Assembly (NCBI GenBank): GCA_946894095.1
Contig: OX335652.1
Coordinates: 4,053,001 to 4,117,000, forward strand
Reading direction: 5' to 3'
Source of the DNA: Incurvaria masculella
Lineage: Eukaryota; Arthropoda; Insecta; Lepidoptera; Incurvariidae
DNA length: 64,000 nt
In this document: one piece after another, positions 35,160-46,000 of the stretch
How positions within the stretch are numbered: the first letter of the stretch is position 1
How the letters are laid out: each line of letters begins with the position of its first letter
Notes under the pieces: generated by a model
What the model saw: the letters and a program-made list of their open reading frames with translations, nothing else
Told to the model about the DNA's origin: nothing
Databases searched by the model: none
Position numbers and translations under genes: made by a program

Positions 35160-35524
35160 CAGCTGTAGCTAAGAGGCGCGGGGACTTACTTTCCATGCCA
35201 GATGTCATGGGTTCGACCCCGCCCCATTCATGCACTACTTTTTTTAGTTGGATAATTGCTTTTGGTCACGAATGCGAGCTGCTCCAGCGTTCGGAATCCA
35301 AGTAAAACTGTAGGTCCCCGTCCCCTAAGGTGAAGTCTGCCCGGTTTAGTAGCATACTTTTGGGTGAAAGATGATCCAAGTGGCAATTAAATATTGTCTG
35401 TGTTTTCCATTCGGTTTAATGTAGGCGTGCTCATAAAGGGAAGGTCCTGGCATGGCACCTCATTTTTTCGTGAATGCGGTATTGTGGGCTAATATAATGA
35501 CGGTGGGTGTGGTATTAGCCATTG
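35160..35524 (+). mobile_element. SINE family B with tRNA-like head
   Basis: TAGCTAAGAGG and GGTTCGACCCC give good A and B boxes, and the family body follows. The head sequence differs between the boxes from the 15260 copy. Confidence 0.8.
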
Positions 35525-38098
35525 TTGGTAAAGTTATCAAGTCATCGGACTTTGACTTGAGTTGGTTGTTCATATTCTTTCTGGTTTATCAAACTACACC
35601 TCAGTTCTTTTTTCTTGTGCGTATGAATGTGCTTTGAATGCCAATAACTTCATTGTTGGGAACCCATCTAAACATGTGCATATCTTTCGACCAGGTCAAG
35701 CCAGTCGTCGTGATGTTGCGTACACGGCCAAAATATCAAAGTAGACAAGTGAACAAAATTATTGTGCAGAACATTCTAATTATAAACAACTCATTGTCTT
35801 CATACTACCTAAGTTTTATAACGTTGGCATGTATTTTTTATGCTAATGAATAAAAAAATAAAAAAAATGGTTCTGGCCCAAGAGGTGAGTGAGGGTTCTG
35901 CCAGGGCTCCTCCAGGGCTAAACAGGGTGTGATGTGATAAAAATGGGATGCTCACCATTTTACATAATTTGTTTATTACTTTACATATTTTCCTCCATTA
36001 ATTACTCTGCTCGATTTGCCAATTTTCAAATATGGTTAGATTACCGCGGACAAAGAAAAACCAAATCTTTGCCAGGAATCATATTAAAAATATAATATGT
36101 ACAATTTTCATTCGATTATTTTGCTATAACTAATTATGGTCACATCGAGAGATGTAGTATCACACACCCTACATATATATGGCGTTTGAACAGATCGTTA
36201 GGCAAGAAGAAATGCATATGAGCCTGTCTAGTGACAATGTGTCGCAGAACGTGTTAAAATACATTATTGAACACCCTCAAAATAATGTTTCACCTCCATT
36301 CAAAATTGCAACACATGCACTTTCTTATTACCGTCAGCTTACAAGCTCCCCTCTGCTTTTATTATGGGCATCCACCTTTGTAATCACTTTCTGTAATATT
36401 TACTGGTTGACACCTTTACATTCACATATATACAGACATATTAAATGTGTGCATTAAATGTGTGCAGACCCAATAACAGGCAAACACAACCTGCACGTTA
36501 AGAACTGACGATAGTTAACTAATAGTGAATAATTATATAAACATTAATATAAAGCAGTTACCTATGTTGCATTGTGCATCACATATTTTTATGTGGTAAC
36601 TGTCACGTATTTTACACATCAATATGTCAGAAGGGATGTCCATTTTTATATATTTCCTGTGTAACAACATGAAATTATTTAATTTGTTATTATGACTATT
36701 TTTACTAGAAATATTATTTGCATCATACTTTTGAGAGACATAAATTCGAGTACACAAATAAATTGTATTAAATGTAAAATATTTATATATGTGATTGTGC
36801 ACAATATTCAGGCGAGGATACAGCAAACAGATCGGTTTATATTATCATAAGGAACTTGTTTTCTAGTTAGATCTTGTTTTTTTGGTTTTTTATATCAATG
36901 GCTCTATGTAAATAAGGAAAACTAAAAATGAAAAATAGCATTCAATGTGACTGGGTATGTGGAACAGTCATCCCATTTGGCCAGTGGAATGTGTAAATTA
37001 GTTCAACGTGTAATTTAGATGCTGTAGGTACACGCCAGCTGCCATTAGTGTCCATAGTGTATAATACAATTTATGCTATTTGTATAAGTACAAATAGCAA
37101 TAAATCTAAAAGTATTAGTGTCTGTATGCTATCGAGCTCATCTTTTGTGCAAATAATGCTTGTTCTGCACTGCTTTGAGATGCAAAACCAACTTGACAAA
37201 ATTTTTAACGTTGTCGTCTCATATAGGCAGTGAAGCATTTAAACCATATGATTTTATAATGTATTATTGTATTTCCCGCATGCATGCAAAGTGCTCATAC
37301 TTTATTACAAAGCATAATTTTTAAAAACAAAAAACACCTTGCGAGCGCACAGCGGTGCGGAAGCAACGTTTGCGTAAGTAGTAGGCAATCATTCTGGTGC
37401 ATCAAAGTTAGGCTCAATAATACAATGTTTGCTGCATTATTAGGCACACACACAAAACATATTATAGTCAGTAATCAGTACAACACGGTATGCTGGTTTG
37501 CTTTCGTCATAGAACACAAGAGTAGTACCAAATTTGTTTTCCGCTTCGCACAGATGATGAGTCCGAATCGGACGTCCAGTTTCAGTATCCAGGTTCAGTA
37601 ATCAAATGAATAATTAATTAAATAGTTCATTTTTAGAATTTTTTTTTTAAAACACAATGAATAAATGTACTAGTCATGATATTTATTCATCAACTGAATA
37701 TCTTAGATAGCCAAGAAAAAAAATTATTTATTTACTTCATGACAAAGCAATAGAATGAAAAGAGTGGGAACTTTGCCACAAAATTTTGTAACATTGTGAC
37801 ATTCCTTCACTATTACAAATATTGTACAGAAATTACATTGTCAGTTCTTCCAATATAATGGTGAAATCAAGAACTTTACATACCTACCTACACCTGCCAA
37901 TGAAGTATGATTCAGGCAAGAATTCAACTGCTGAAATGGGTTCACACTCACATTTCATTGTTAAAGTGATTCAAAAAAACGCTTTGGACGTAACATTCAT
38001 ACTCTAACTGCATCGGCCCATTCTGTCGAATCCAATTATAGCAAATATCGTAAACAAACTAAATCCGCCTTGTGGCGCACAGCGACAAATAAACTCAC
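35525..38098. other. Repeat-poor AT-rich stretch, likely intronic
   Basis: No family A-G copies are seen. A 92-codon plus frame at 36179-36457 has no recognisable domain. Confidence 0.45.
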
Positions 38099-38164
38099 CC
38101 TGGATATGGTTCGAAGTCTCGCTATGCGCGGGTTTGAAGGCACGTTGCTCAGGGACACAGACAT
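38099..38164 (-). CDS. Putative first coding exon, minus strand
   Basis: The minus strand reads ATG at 38164 (MSVSLSNVPSNPRIARL and on), 22 codons to a strong donor AGG|GTGAGT, leaving in phase 0. The same frame stays open upstream to a TAG at about 38216 that could also act as a splice acceptor, so this may be an internal exon. It lies in a repeat-poor, moderately GC-rich patch. The product is unrecognised and the downstream exon, at lower coordinates, was not located. Confidence 0.35.
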
Positions 38165-39235
38165 TCTTCCAGCTGCCTTCACACCCCCGGCCAAACCAGA
38201 AATCACAGCGAGCTAAGGTCCACTGCCCCAAAATTAACAGTCAATTGAACGACCCCATACTGACCACCTCCTAAAACAGCCCCGACACTGGCTAAGGTTT
38301 ACGTTAATATTATTAGTTTATTTTATAGTTCAGTCGATCATAGTTATTAGAGATTTACGAGAAACGCGAGACACCGCGGCCGAGAATAATAACTGACAGA
38401 CAGCCAGCTGACCGAGTTTGACACTTCGATGGGCGCGATATGCAACCACACACAGCACGCACTACGATCACCCACCTCGCTTCAACCCGATCGCAGTCAA
38501 AGAAGGCGACTGACTGAAGCGCTTACATATTCTTTGACGACCGCCTGTGGCTGCGAGTGGCTGACTGGCTGCAACACAGAATAGGCTTGACTGGCGCTGC
38601 TGTCTCGTTTTGATGAACGCACAAAATACAAAACATGATGGAGGTGGTAAGTGGCGCCGCAGACGGAGAAATTAAATGATTTCGCCCAAATGGCGCCAAA
38701 TTCAAAGCTCCTGTAGCATAATTTTACTCTTTGCTTCAACCAGCGTGTTTAAAATTTGTAGGTGCAATATAAACGTTAATCTCAAATTACCAATTTCAAG
38801 TGTTTCTTATTCCGCTTTAAATCATAAATATTTGATATTAAAATACCGTCTGAAATATTTTTTTTTATTTTGGTAACTTATTATATTTTGTCGAGCAATT
38901 GTGTATCGAAAAAGAACATCAATAACTTACCAACTTTTTTCAAAAAACGGTTTAAATAAATAATTCAATATTTTATTTATAAAATCAGAAGGTGCCTCTG
39001 AATCTTGAGAAAGAAATGCTTGATTGTGTTTATTTTTTTACTTTATTTAATTGCACAAAGGCAAAAACTTTTCGCTAGAAATTATTTCCTCTAGTCAACT
39101 TTTGGGTTGATGATGATGAGAATGGGGGGTGAGAGGGCCTGAGATGAGGGGGGAAAATGTTAAATATATAAAAAGGCAAATACTAAATTAATACTAAAAA
39201 AAGGTTGGCAGAAAGGTTTGTCCGAAAGTTGGGAC
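38165..39235. other. Upstream side of the minus exon at 38164; no gene called
   Basis: Moderately GC-rich at 38340-38640 with short frames on both strands. It could hold the promoter of the minus-strand exon. Confidence 0.35.
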
Positions 39236-39372
39236 GCCAGTAGTGGTGCGACACTTTGAAGTTCGATAAGCTTGTTGAAGCTACTCTGACTTGGATATTA
39301 GATGGGTGACCATTTTCAACCGTTGAGGCTGCCCTTAGTTCAGATTCCACGTAAAACTGTAGGTCACGCCCT
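39236..39372 (+). mobile_element. SINE with 5S-rRNA-like head, short
   Basis: GAAGTTCGATAAGC and CTTGGATATTAGATGGGTGA resemble 5S rRNA boxes A and C. TTTTCAACCGTTGAGGCTG and CCACGTAAAACTGTAGGTC then match the 56150 copy; the rest of the body is missing. Confidence 0.65.
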
Positions 39373-39472
39373 TCACGTTTTCAGATCTGATTAAATATAC
39401 ACACATAAAGCGTGTTGTAACAGTTTTTGAATGCTTCAAAGGCGAAAGAAAATAAGATTTTCTTTAACTTTT

Positions 39473-39780
39473 AGGGTTCCGTACCCAAAGGGTGAAAACG
39501 GAACACTATTACTAAGCGTCCGCTGTCCGTCTGTCCGTTCGTCCGTCCGTCCGTCCGTCCGTCCGTCTGTCACGGGGCTGTATCTCATGAACCGTAATAG
39601 GTAGGCAGCTGAAAATTTCACAAATTGGGTATTTATTTTGCCGCTATAACAACAAACAGGTTAAATTAAAATATAATAAAAATAACAGAGTGCTCCATAC
39701 AATAAACGTAAATTCAATCTTGTACTATGGTACGGACCCCTTCGTGTGCGAGACCGACTCGCACTTGGCCGGTTTTTTTT
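39473..39780 (+). mobile_element. Family A, full copy
   Basis: Both ends are present, with about seven CCGT units. The 3' hairpin reads GCGAGACCGACTCGC. Confidence 0.85.
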
Positions 39781-40059
39781 ACACAACATAAATTTAAGCG
39801 ACACTATAAATATAAAACATGCAGGCTTTTGAGATGTGTCTTTTTAAATATATTACTTTTCATATTTTAATCTGTTACTTTATACGTTTTTACTTTACGT
39901 TCTCTATGTAAGTAAGTAATAAAAATGCCGTATTCATTTTAAAAAAAATACTTTGCGGAAACATTTGTTGCATAAAGATCTATTATATTGTTATTTTTGT
40001 TGATCTGTTCATTGTTTAGTTTTCTGTAATCTATTATGTTGTTTGAAAATAGATTTATA

Positions 40060-40340
40060 AAAAACCGGCCAAGTGCAAGTCGGCCTCACACACGAAGGGC
40101 TCCGTATCATCGTATAAGATTAAACACCAAAAAATCACGTTTTTTGTATCTTTAATTTTTACTATTTTTGAATGTTATCTATTTGTTATTATAGCGCCAA
40201 CATAAATACACACTCTGCGAAAATTTCAGCTACCTTACTATTACGGTTCATGAGATACAGCCATGTGACAGACGGACGGACGGACAGCGGAGGCATAGTA
40301 ATAGGGTTCCGTTGGTACCCTTTGGGCACGGAACCCTAAA
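40060..40340 (-). mobile_element. Family A, full copy, minus
   Basis: AAAAACCGGCCAAGTG at the left end through GGCACGGAACCCTAAAAAAA at the right. Confidence 0.85.
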
Positions 40341-40418
40341 AAAAGGGGGGCAGCCATGTGGGTCAATATAAGTCTATGGAAAAGTGTCATGCTGCACACT
40401 GTCACGAGATGTTTGCCC

Positions 40419-40657
40419 CGGTAGCAGCAGGTCTATTCCTGGCATTCAGTAATCAGGAATCAGGAATCTTGAGTCTAGAAAACCGCTTTTATAGCGATTT
40501 TCAAATCGAGTTTTTCGACGGAAAATCTTGATTCATTAAAAAAACTCCGAAATAATTTTGTCAACAAAATAGCTTTGGAAATACAAAAGCGGTTTTCTAG
40601 ACTCAGTATTCCTGATTCCTGATTACTGGATGCCAGGAATATACCTGCAGCAACGTG
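40419..40657. mobile_element. Fold-back element with arms of about 65 bp
   Basis: ATTCCTGGCATTCAGTAATC and AGTCTAGAAAACCGCTTTT (left) recur inverted as AAAAGCGGTTTTCTAGACTC and ATTACTGGATGCCAGGAAT (right), with about a 100-bp spacer. The superfamily is unknown; no target duplication could be fixed. Confidence 0.8.
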
Positions 40658-41596
40658 CAGCTATATGAATTCATTCAGGCGGCTCCACGGAGGCTCTCTC
40701 CTCCGCGCCGCGGGCAGCTCACTAGGTGCACTTGCCTATCCCTCCATCCATACAGATATTTTCTATGGATATTTCTTATAACTTGTGTTCCGTTCGTATA
40801 ATAATTAAACAGAGTTCGAAATAGTTGGTGAATTTAATTGATATAGGGTCTCTCTTTGTGTTCCATCGTCTCTTCCACAGGTATCTACCATGGAGAATGC
40901 TCTTCGGAGCTACATGACTCCATCCCCCTTTCTATTATCGCTAAACGCGGAGCAGGCTGGGAATGCGCCCGTTCACTGTCGAAAACCCCACAATTAGAAC
41001 CAACCGATGCTCTAGGTCCTTGAAGCTGAAAGCGTGAGGGCCAAGCGTATGCCAAAAAATCCTTAAGTAATTACGTCGCACCTAATGTTAATTGACGTGT
41101 TATGCAACCGAAAGATACATAAAGCAAACGAACGATTGAAAACAATTATAGGTACAATGTTCTCCTCATCTCTTCATCATTCTATAAACTCTTGTAGTTG
41201 CGTATCGCAGCACGGCTGGAAGGAGATATATATTTGTTTCCAAAGGCCATTATATCTTTGGAAACCAATATTTCTCCTTAAACATTTTGATAAAAATCTT
41301 TAGCGGCCTAAATCATGGATTTTAGATAAGTTATCGAATTAATCAAAACGTATCGACGTAGCTCTCAGTTGATTTATGAAATGTGCAAAATTTTAGAAAA
41401 ATATTTCTTAATTTAACTGAGGAAACAGGCACGAGCCAATGTATGAAACTCGATTACCCCATTATCCTCTTAAGCAAAGGTCTCGCTTGGGGTTCATTGT
41501 AACAGCAAGTAATATATTTTTTAATCAAGAAAAAATAAGTTTGAAGAATATTAGACCATTAGCGAAATGTGCTCGAAGGAATGTAATATTACTCAC

Positions 41597-41671
41597 CATA
41601 GAATTGCTGTTCCGAATTCTCGTGTCATCGTCCTCGTCGGGAAGGGTCTCGGCCCCAGCGGCCTGGCCCAT
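41597..41671 (-). CDS. Putative first coding exon with MG- start, minus strand
   Basis: The minus strand reads MGQAAGAETLPDEDDD, then TRIRNSNSM, 25 codons from an ATG at 41671 to the donor ATG|GTGAGT. It leaves in phase 0, as does the exon at 38099, so the two could be alternative starts or consecutive exons of one gene. The Met-Gly start raises N-myristoylation, but residue 6 is Gly rather than the favoured Ser/Thr. The upstream 5' UTR and promoter side (41672-41770) is CpG-rich, in contrast to the AT-rich surroundings. The family is not recognised. Confidence 0.4.
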
Positions 41672-41885
41672 GGCGGCCGCACGCCAGCCCGCAGCGACGC
41701 GACTGGAGGCAGCTGCTCACCCCCCGCTTCCATGCCCCACCCGCCCGGCCGCCTGCCACCACACTTGCGCTAGTGAAGACCTTCCCTTCGTTGTATTTTT
41801 CATTAGATTGCGATATAAACAATACATCACCGGCTCCCGAAAAGAAAAGATTCCGCTTTAGCGGCTGAATTGATTGCTATTTTTT

Positions 41886-42163
41886 AGGGTTCCGTACCCA
41901 AAGGGTGAAAACGGAACCCTATTAATAAGCTTCCGCTGTCCGTCCGTCCGTCCGTCCGTCCGTCTGTTACAGGGCTGTCATCTCATGAACCGTAATAGGT
42001 AGGCAGGTGAAATTTTCACAGAGTGTGTATTTATGTTGCCGCTATAACAACAAATAGATAAAATAAAAACATAAACAGAAACATACAAAAATGTGATTTT
42101 TTTGTGTTCATGTTACGGAACCCCATCGTGTGCGAGTCCGCCTCGCAATTTGCCAATTTTTAA
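41886..42163 (+). mobile_element. Family A, full copy, near the CpG-rich exon
   Basis: An intact 5' end; the 3' end is drifted (CGAGTCCGCCTCGCAATTTG). It lies between the CpG-rich exon (41597-41770) and another CpG-rich patch (42296-42430). Confidence 0.85.
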
Positions 42164-42295
42164 ACTTTCAAATCGGACTTGAACCTCGTCAATGCTCACA
42201 TTGTTCTATGCTACAAATATGTGCAGATGACTTGCTAAGTAAATTTTTTAGAACTTAGTAAGACTAAATCCAAAATCCCCACGTCCCTATTCAGG

Positions 42296-42430
42296 TGCCG
42301 TCAGCCGGTCGCGGTCGATACGGTGCGCAGGCTCTGTCGCCCGAAGCTCCCGCCGCCCCGCCGCCGCCGTGGCCGGAGCGGTGCCGGCGGGTTGTCCTCG
42401 CCTCGCGTGCCATTTGACTCCCCATACTCG
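42296..42430. other. CpG-rich patch upstream of the MG- exon
   Basis: GC-rich (CCGCCGCCGTGGCCGG type) sequence in an AT-rich setting, on the 5' side of the minus-strand exon at 41597-41671. A promoter or untranslated exon of that gene is possible; a minus-strand open frame through it is probably a composition effect. Confidence 0.35.
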
Positions 42431-42749
42431 CTAGAACGTGGCAAGAACATAATTGTGGCGCCAACGCAGCGGGGCGATCGCATCACAGTTTGATTATTAT
42501 TAATTGAATAAACCTGCAATTTAGTATTCCCTTTTCAACAAGCTGTATTCGGCATACCTACCTAGTCAAGGGTAATGAACAAATGACGACCGATACTTTT
42601 ATTTATCCCGTATTACCATTGACAAGGACATCTTATTGCGTGTCAATTATATAATTAGTGGTAGTCTGTCCATTTTGATAAAAAATACCATTAACTACGA
42701 CCAAAGTTTTTATTTTTTGATGTAAGTAACTAAACGTGGATTCCCAACT

Positions 42750-43115
42750 GTCGTGATATTAGCCCACCACAATAAATATAAACCAGGTGCACGCCATGAT
42801 TTTAATTATTATGCATGGCTACATTGACCTGGATGGAAGTATCGGACAATTTTAATGTCCGCTTGCACCATCTTTCATTCAATGAGATGGTATCAACCGG
42901 TCTGGGTGGGATGAACCCACTAAGGCTGAGATAAATAGTCGTAACAGAAACTAAGACTAACGGAAAGTTGTCTGGATGGCCATTTTGTATGGACGAAATC
43001 TCAAAGTAATGCAAATTGACGTCACAAAGTACTACTTTTCGTTAGCCTTAGTTTCTGTTACGACTATTTATCTCAGCCTAAGTAGCAAATAAGGAAGGAG
43101 ACGACAGCTTTAGGT
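42750..43115 (-). mobile_element. SINE family B, minus, interrupted by a palindromic MITE
   Basis: Body fragments (ACCTGGATGGAAGTATCGG, CACCATCTTTCATTCAATGA) lead to GGGTGGGATGAACCCAC. Family sequence resumes after the MITE at 42924-43078. Confidence 0.65.
42924..43078. mobile_element. Palindromic MITE with TAA duplication
   Basis: Perfect arms GGCTGAGATAAATAGTCGTA and onward (about 33 bp) are inverted at the right end. TAA at 42921-42923 and 43079-43081 is a 3-bp target duplication inside a SINE. TWA duplications point to a PIF/Harbinger-type transposase; there is no coding sequence. Confidence 0.85.
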
Positions 43116-43620
43116 AGTATCCAAACCTCGAGCGACAAATCCCTTTGTTGGCTCTTATGACATGCACGGAAAGAAAATATGTGGGACTACCACTTGTATT
43201 ATTTTTACTGTAGGAACGCACACTGAGTAAAGATGCAAAAGAAGCAGTTCTCATGCTCTAATCACAACGAATAAAATTGTGAGGACCCAGGCCAATCACA
43301 AATATTTTTCAATTATTAGTGTAGGTTTGACCTAAAACATGGACGGATGATTTTCGAAAAAATCGGGGGAGCAATTTAGTCAAGACAGGCGAAGAACACG
43401 TAAGAATGGAAACAGCTAGAATAGGCATATGTGCCACAGTATACACTGACTACTGAACCGAAAAATCAGATGTGTTAAATTAAAATATAAAATAATTTAA
43501 TAACTTTTGTTGGTATGTTCAGCAATAAGGGCTTAAATAAATAACAGGTTTAACTTCAGATACAAAAAGGTTCTATCGCGCCTATTATGAGACTCGCTGT
43601 TTGCGATTTTCTCAAACTTA

Positions 43621-43779
43621 GCCCCGGTTGCACGAAGAGACGACTGAGTTAATCAATGTTCAAACACGTTACTTTTAGTGATACGCATACAGCTCCTTCC
43701 ATACTGTCCACACAAAGTGACGTGTTTGATCGTACTTTGACGTTGATTTTGATTTTTTCTCCTTTCGTGCACTCGGCCC
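43621..43779 (-). mobile_element. Family C palindromic MITE, 159 bp
   Basis: GCCCCGGTTGCACGAAGAGA to TTTCGTGCACTCGGCCC, flanked by TTA on both sides. Confidence 0.9.
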
Positions 43780-43817
43780 TTAGACTTACATAATTTAAAT
43801 GCTGCAGGCAAATATAG

Positions 43818-43948
43818 GGAAGCCGACATCAAGTGCGTCGGCGGAAAGCAGTGGTTCCGTACCGCTGAGGGCCGGGAGGACTGGAGAAGGATTGGAGAGG
43901 CGTATGTCCAGCAGTGGACGCAAACACGCTGACTGACTGACTGACTGA
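43818..43948 (+). mobile_element. 5'-truncated RTE-like LINE 3' end with (CTGA)n tail
   Basis: 131 bp encode the C-terminus WRRIGEAYVQQWTQTR and stop, followed by a (CTGA)n tail. CAGGCAAATATAG at 43805-43817 and 43949-43961 is a perfect 13-bp target duplication. Confidence 0.85.
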
Positions 43949-44427
43949 CAGGCAAATATAGTCGCAGACGTATTGGAGGGTTTGTGTAGTTGGAAACTGC
44001 TGCGCGAACGCATTTCGAAAGCACATTCGCGCGCGGTTGGCTTCCTATAAGATATGTTTGTATAGATTTTCACTGTTGTTCGACATATTATTTCTAAATC
44101 CGTATTCCTATTTACATTTAATATTCGTATTTACAATTAATTTAAGACATGTGAGATTCTGCGCAAATCAAGAACGAATTCCCTTCGAATGGCCCATGTT
44201 TTAATTGATTGTAATTAACATAAACCAAAATTAAAGATATATCCAAGCGCGTAAATATATTATCTATTATGTTGCTTGGATGAAAAAGGAATGGATAGGG
44301 GACTAAAAAAATTTTACGGTCCATCAAAAATACGCTCAGTCAGCTCATATGCTCTCAGTCGGTGTCAAACGTCAATCCATGCGCCTCAGTTGGGCAAGAT
44401 TCCAAAATATCAACAAAATGCCTTCAA

Positions 44428-44502
44428 AATGTCTTGTGTGGTTGACAAATGTCGAAATAACACTAATAAGCACAACAAGAGCAATGGAATCACATTCCAT
44501 GT
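44428..44502 (+). pseudogene. THAP zinc-finger 5' exon (relic or partial gene)
   Basis: An ATG at 44428 begins MSCVVDKCRNNTNKHNKSNG followed by ITFH. This matches the start of a THAP DNA-binding domain: Cys-X4-Cys, basic linker, then the [IV][ST]FH segment that precedes the FP motif. A good donor (CATGT|GTAAGT) follows exactly where THAP genes often have an intron. No downstream exon with the remaining Cys-X2-His was found before the copia insertion at 45230; an open stretch at 44767-44967 is not recognisable as THAP. It may be a host THAP gene fragment or a decayed P-element-type transposon. Confidence 0.5.
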
Positions 44503-45224
44503 GTAAGTACAAGCATATTCAGTATATTTTTAGTTTAGTTGACCTGAAACCATTTATTTGTTGTAAAGGCGCAAACAGGGTTGGCACAAGCAAACTTAAA
44601 TTGTCAGTTCCATTTTTATTTTTGTTTTCATTTCAGTATTATATATTGAACTAAATTTTATTTTAAAAACAAGTAGGGCTGCCACAAAACAATAGTCTAC
44701 GTACTGTTTATTATTTTTTATAATGTCGTTTAGGGTGTTTGTATAATATGTCTTAGTTCTGAGGCTGTGATAAAAAAGTACATCCTTGAAAATGGTCAAA
44801 ATGTTACATGTGACAGACAGCTCGTTTCCATAAAGATTAAAATTCTCAAGTCGTTTCTTGGCTCAAATGTCCTTTTGTCATTGAATGAGTATTCATTTCT
44901 TCAACCTGCTACATTTAATCATGGACTCCATATTCTTAGGGCTATTATCGAAAATATGAAAATGTAAATCTTTATCATTTACATAAAACCAATCCGGGGA
45001 TTAAAGCCGCGACAAAAGGACAAAAGCGTAATAAACTGAACCTATTTGAAGGAAATAAAAAAAAAAATTAAAAAGAAAGAACTCAGTGGTTTATGAAAAT
45101 ACCATCACACATTTACGGCGAACGGCAATAATCATCAACAGGTTCTACATAACACTGTAATGACTATTATTTGGACTATTTTTTAGCATCTAAAACGCAT
45201 TGAACGACATTTTTAAATGCATAA
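44503..45224. other. Sequence between THAP exon and copia element
   Basis: It has a 66-codon open stretch at 44767-44967 (QLVSIKIKILKSFLGS) ending in a stop; it could be a decayed 3' exon of the THAP gene or transposon. Confidence 0.3.
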
Positions 45225-45229
45225 AATGC

Positions 45230-45371
45230 TGTTAGAGAGCAAAGAAAAAAGTAAAATGTAATCTGTCACTTGTCAAAAATGGCCTAGCGATACGGTTGTT
45301 GTGTGCTACTAATAAAAACTGCATCGGACGCAATCTTTCATTTAATTGTTCCTCGCCCCTAACTTGCTACA
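45230..45371 (+). repeat. 5' LTR of the copia element
   Basis: A 142-bp direct repeat of 49546-49687, with TG...CA ends and no difference seen by eye. It holds a poly(A) signal AATAAA at 45311-45316. Confidence 0.95.
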
Positions 45372-45385
45372 GGTTATGGGCCCAG
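45372..45385 (+). promoter_or_regulatory. Primer-binding site, half-tRNA(iMet) type
   Basis: GGTTATGGGCCCAG directly abuts the 5' LTR. It is complementary to the anticodon arm of initiator tRNA-Met (CUGGGCCCAUAACC). Priming from an internal half-tRNA(iMet) is established for Drosophila copia. Confidence 0.85.
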
Positions 45386-45559
45386 TAGGCATGAACCACT
45401 GCTAAATGCACGAAGTTCGTGTCGGGCGAGTGAGCAAGGGCAAATTGGTTCCGACCCGTTCGAAAGGCGCGGTGGGGACCGGCGGCTGCGGTGCAGTAAG
45501 TAAAACGGAACGGGTCGTTCAAACGGCGTCCTCGGACCGGTTGAAGAGCCGAAGACATC

Positions 45560-45976
45560 ATGGAGCAATTCGGTGTGGCTCAAGCGGTGATGACCCCGAT
45601 CAGGCTGGTGGGTGTCAGAAATTGGAATTCCTGGAAGTTTCAAATGAAGGTATTGCTTAAGGCGGCAGATCTGATGGGTATAGTGGATGGGACCACGGCG
45701 GTACCGACAGAGGCGGAATCTACTAGCGCATGGTTGAAACAGGACGCAAAAGCGCAGAGTATGTTGGTTACGAGATTAACCGAAGAAGTGATGACACATA
45801 TACTAACGTGTGAAACATCAGCGGGCATGTGGAGAAAATTATTGTCTGTATTTGAACAGAAATCAGCAACAAGCGTGCACCTAATTCATCAAAAGTACTT
45901 TAGTTTTAAGTACGATGGCGGCGGGATGGCACTGTTCTTATCCAAGATTCAGGACTTGGTGAACCAGTTGAAATAG
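45560..45976 (+). pseudogene. copia gag, N-terminal part, ending at a premature TAG
   Basis: The frame starts at ATG 45560 (MEQFGVAQAV) and runs 138 codons through a copia-type Gag (UBN2-like) core, with NWNSWKFQMK and WRKLLSVFEQ recognisable. It ends at TAG 45974-45976 after DLVNQLK. The same frame continues at once with gag sequence and reopens from ATG 46001, so this is a single in-frame stop and not a domain boundary. Either a mutation in this copy, a sequencing error, or a read-through site would explain it. Confidence 0.85.
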
Positions 45977-46000
45977 CTTGGAGAGGAAATCTCGGACAAA

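Noticed and set aside
36179..36457. 92-codon plus-strand frame
   Set aside because: No domain, no good splice sites, and an AT-rich setting where such lengths arise by chance.
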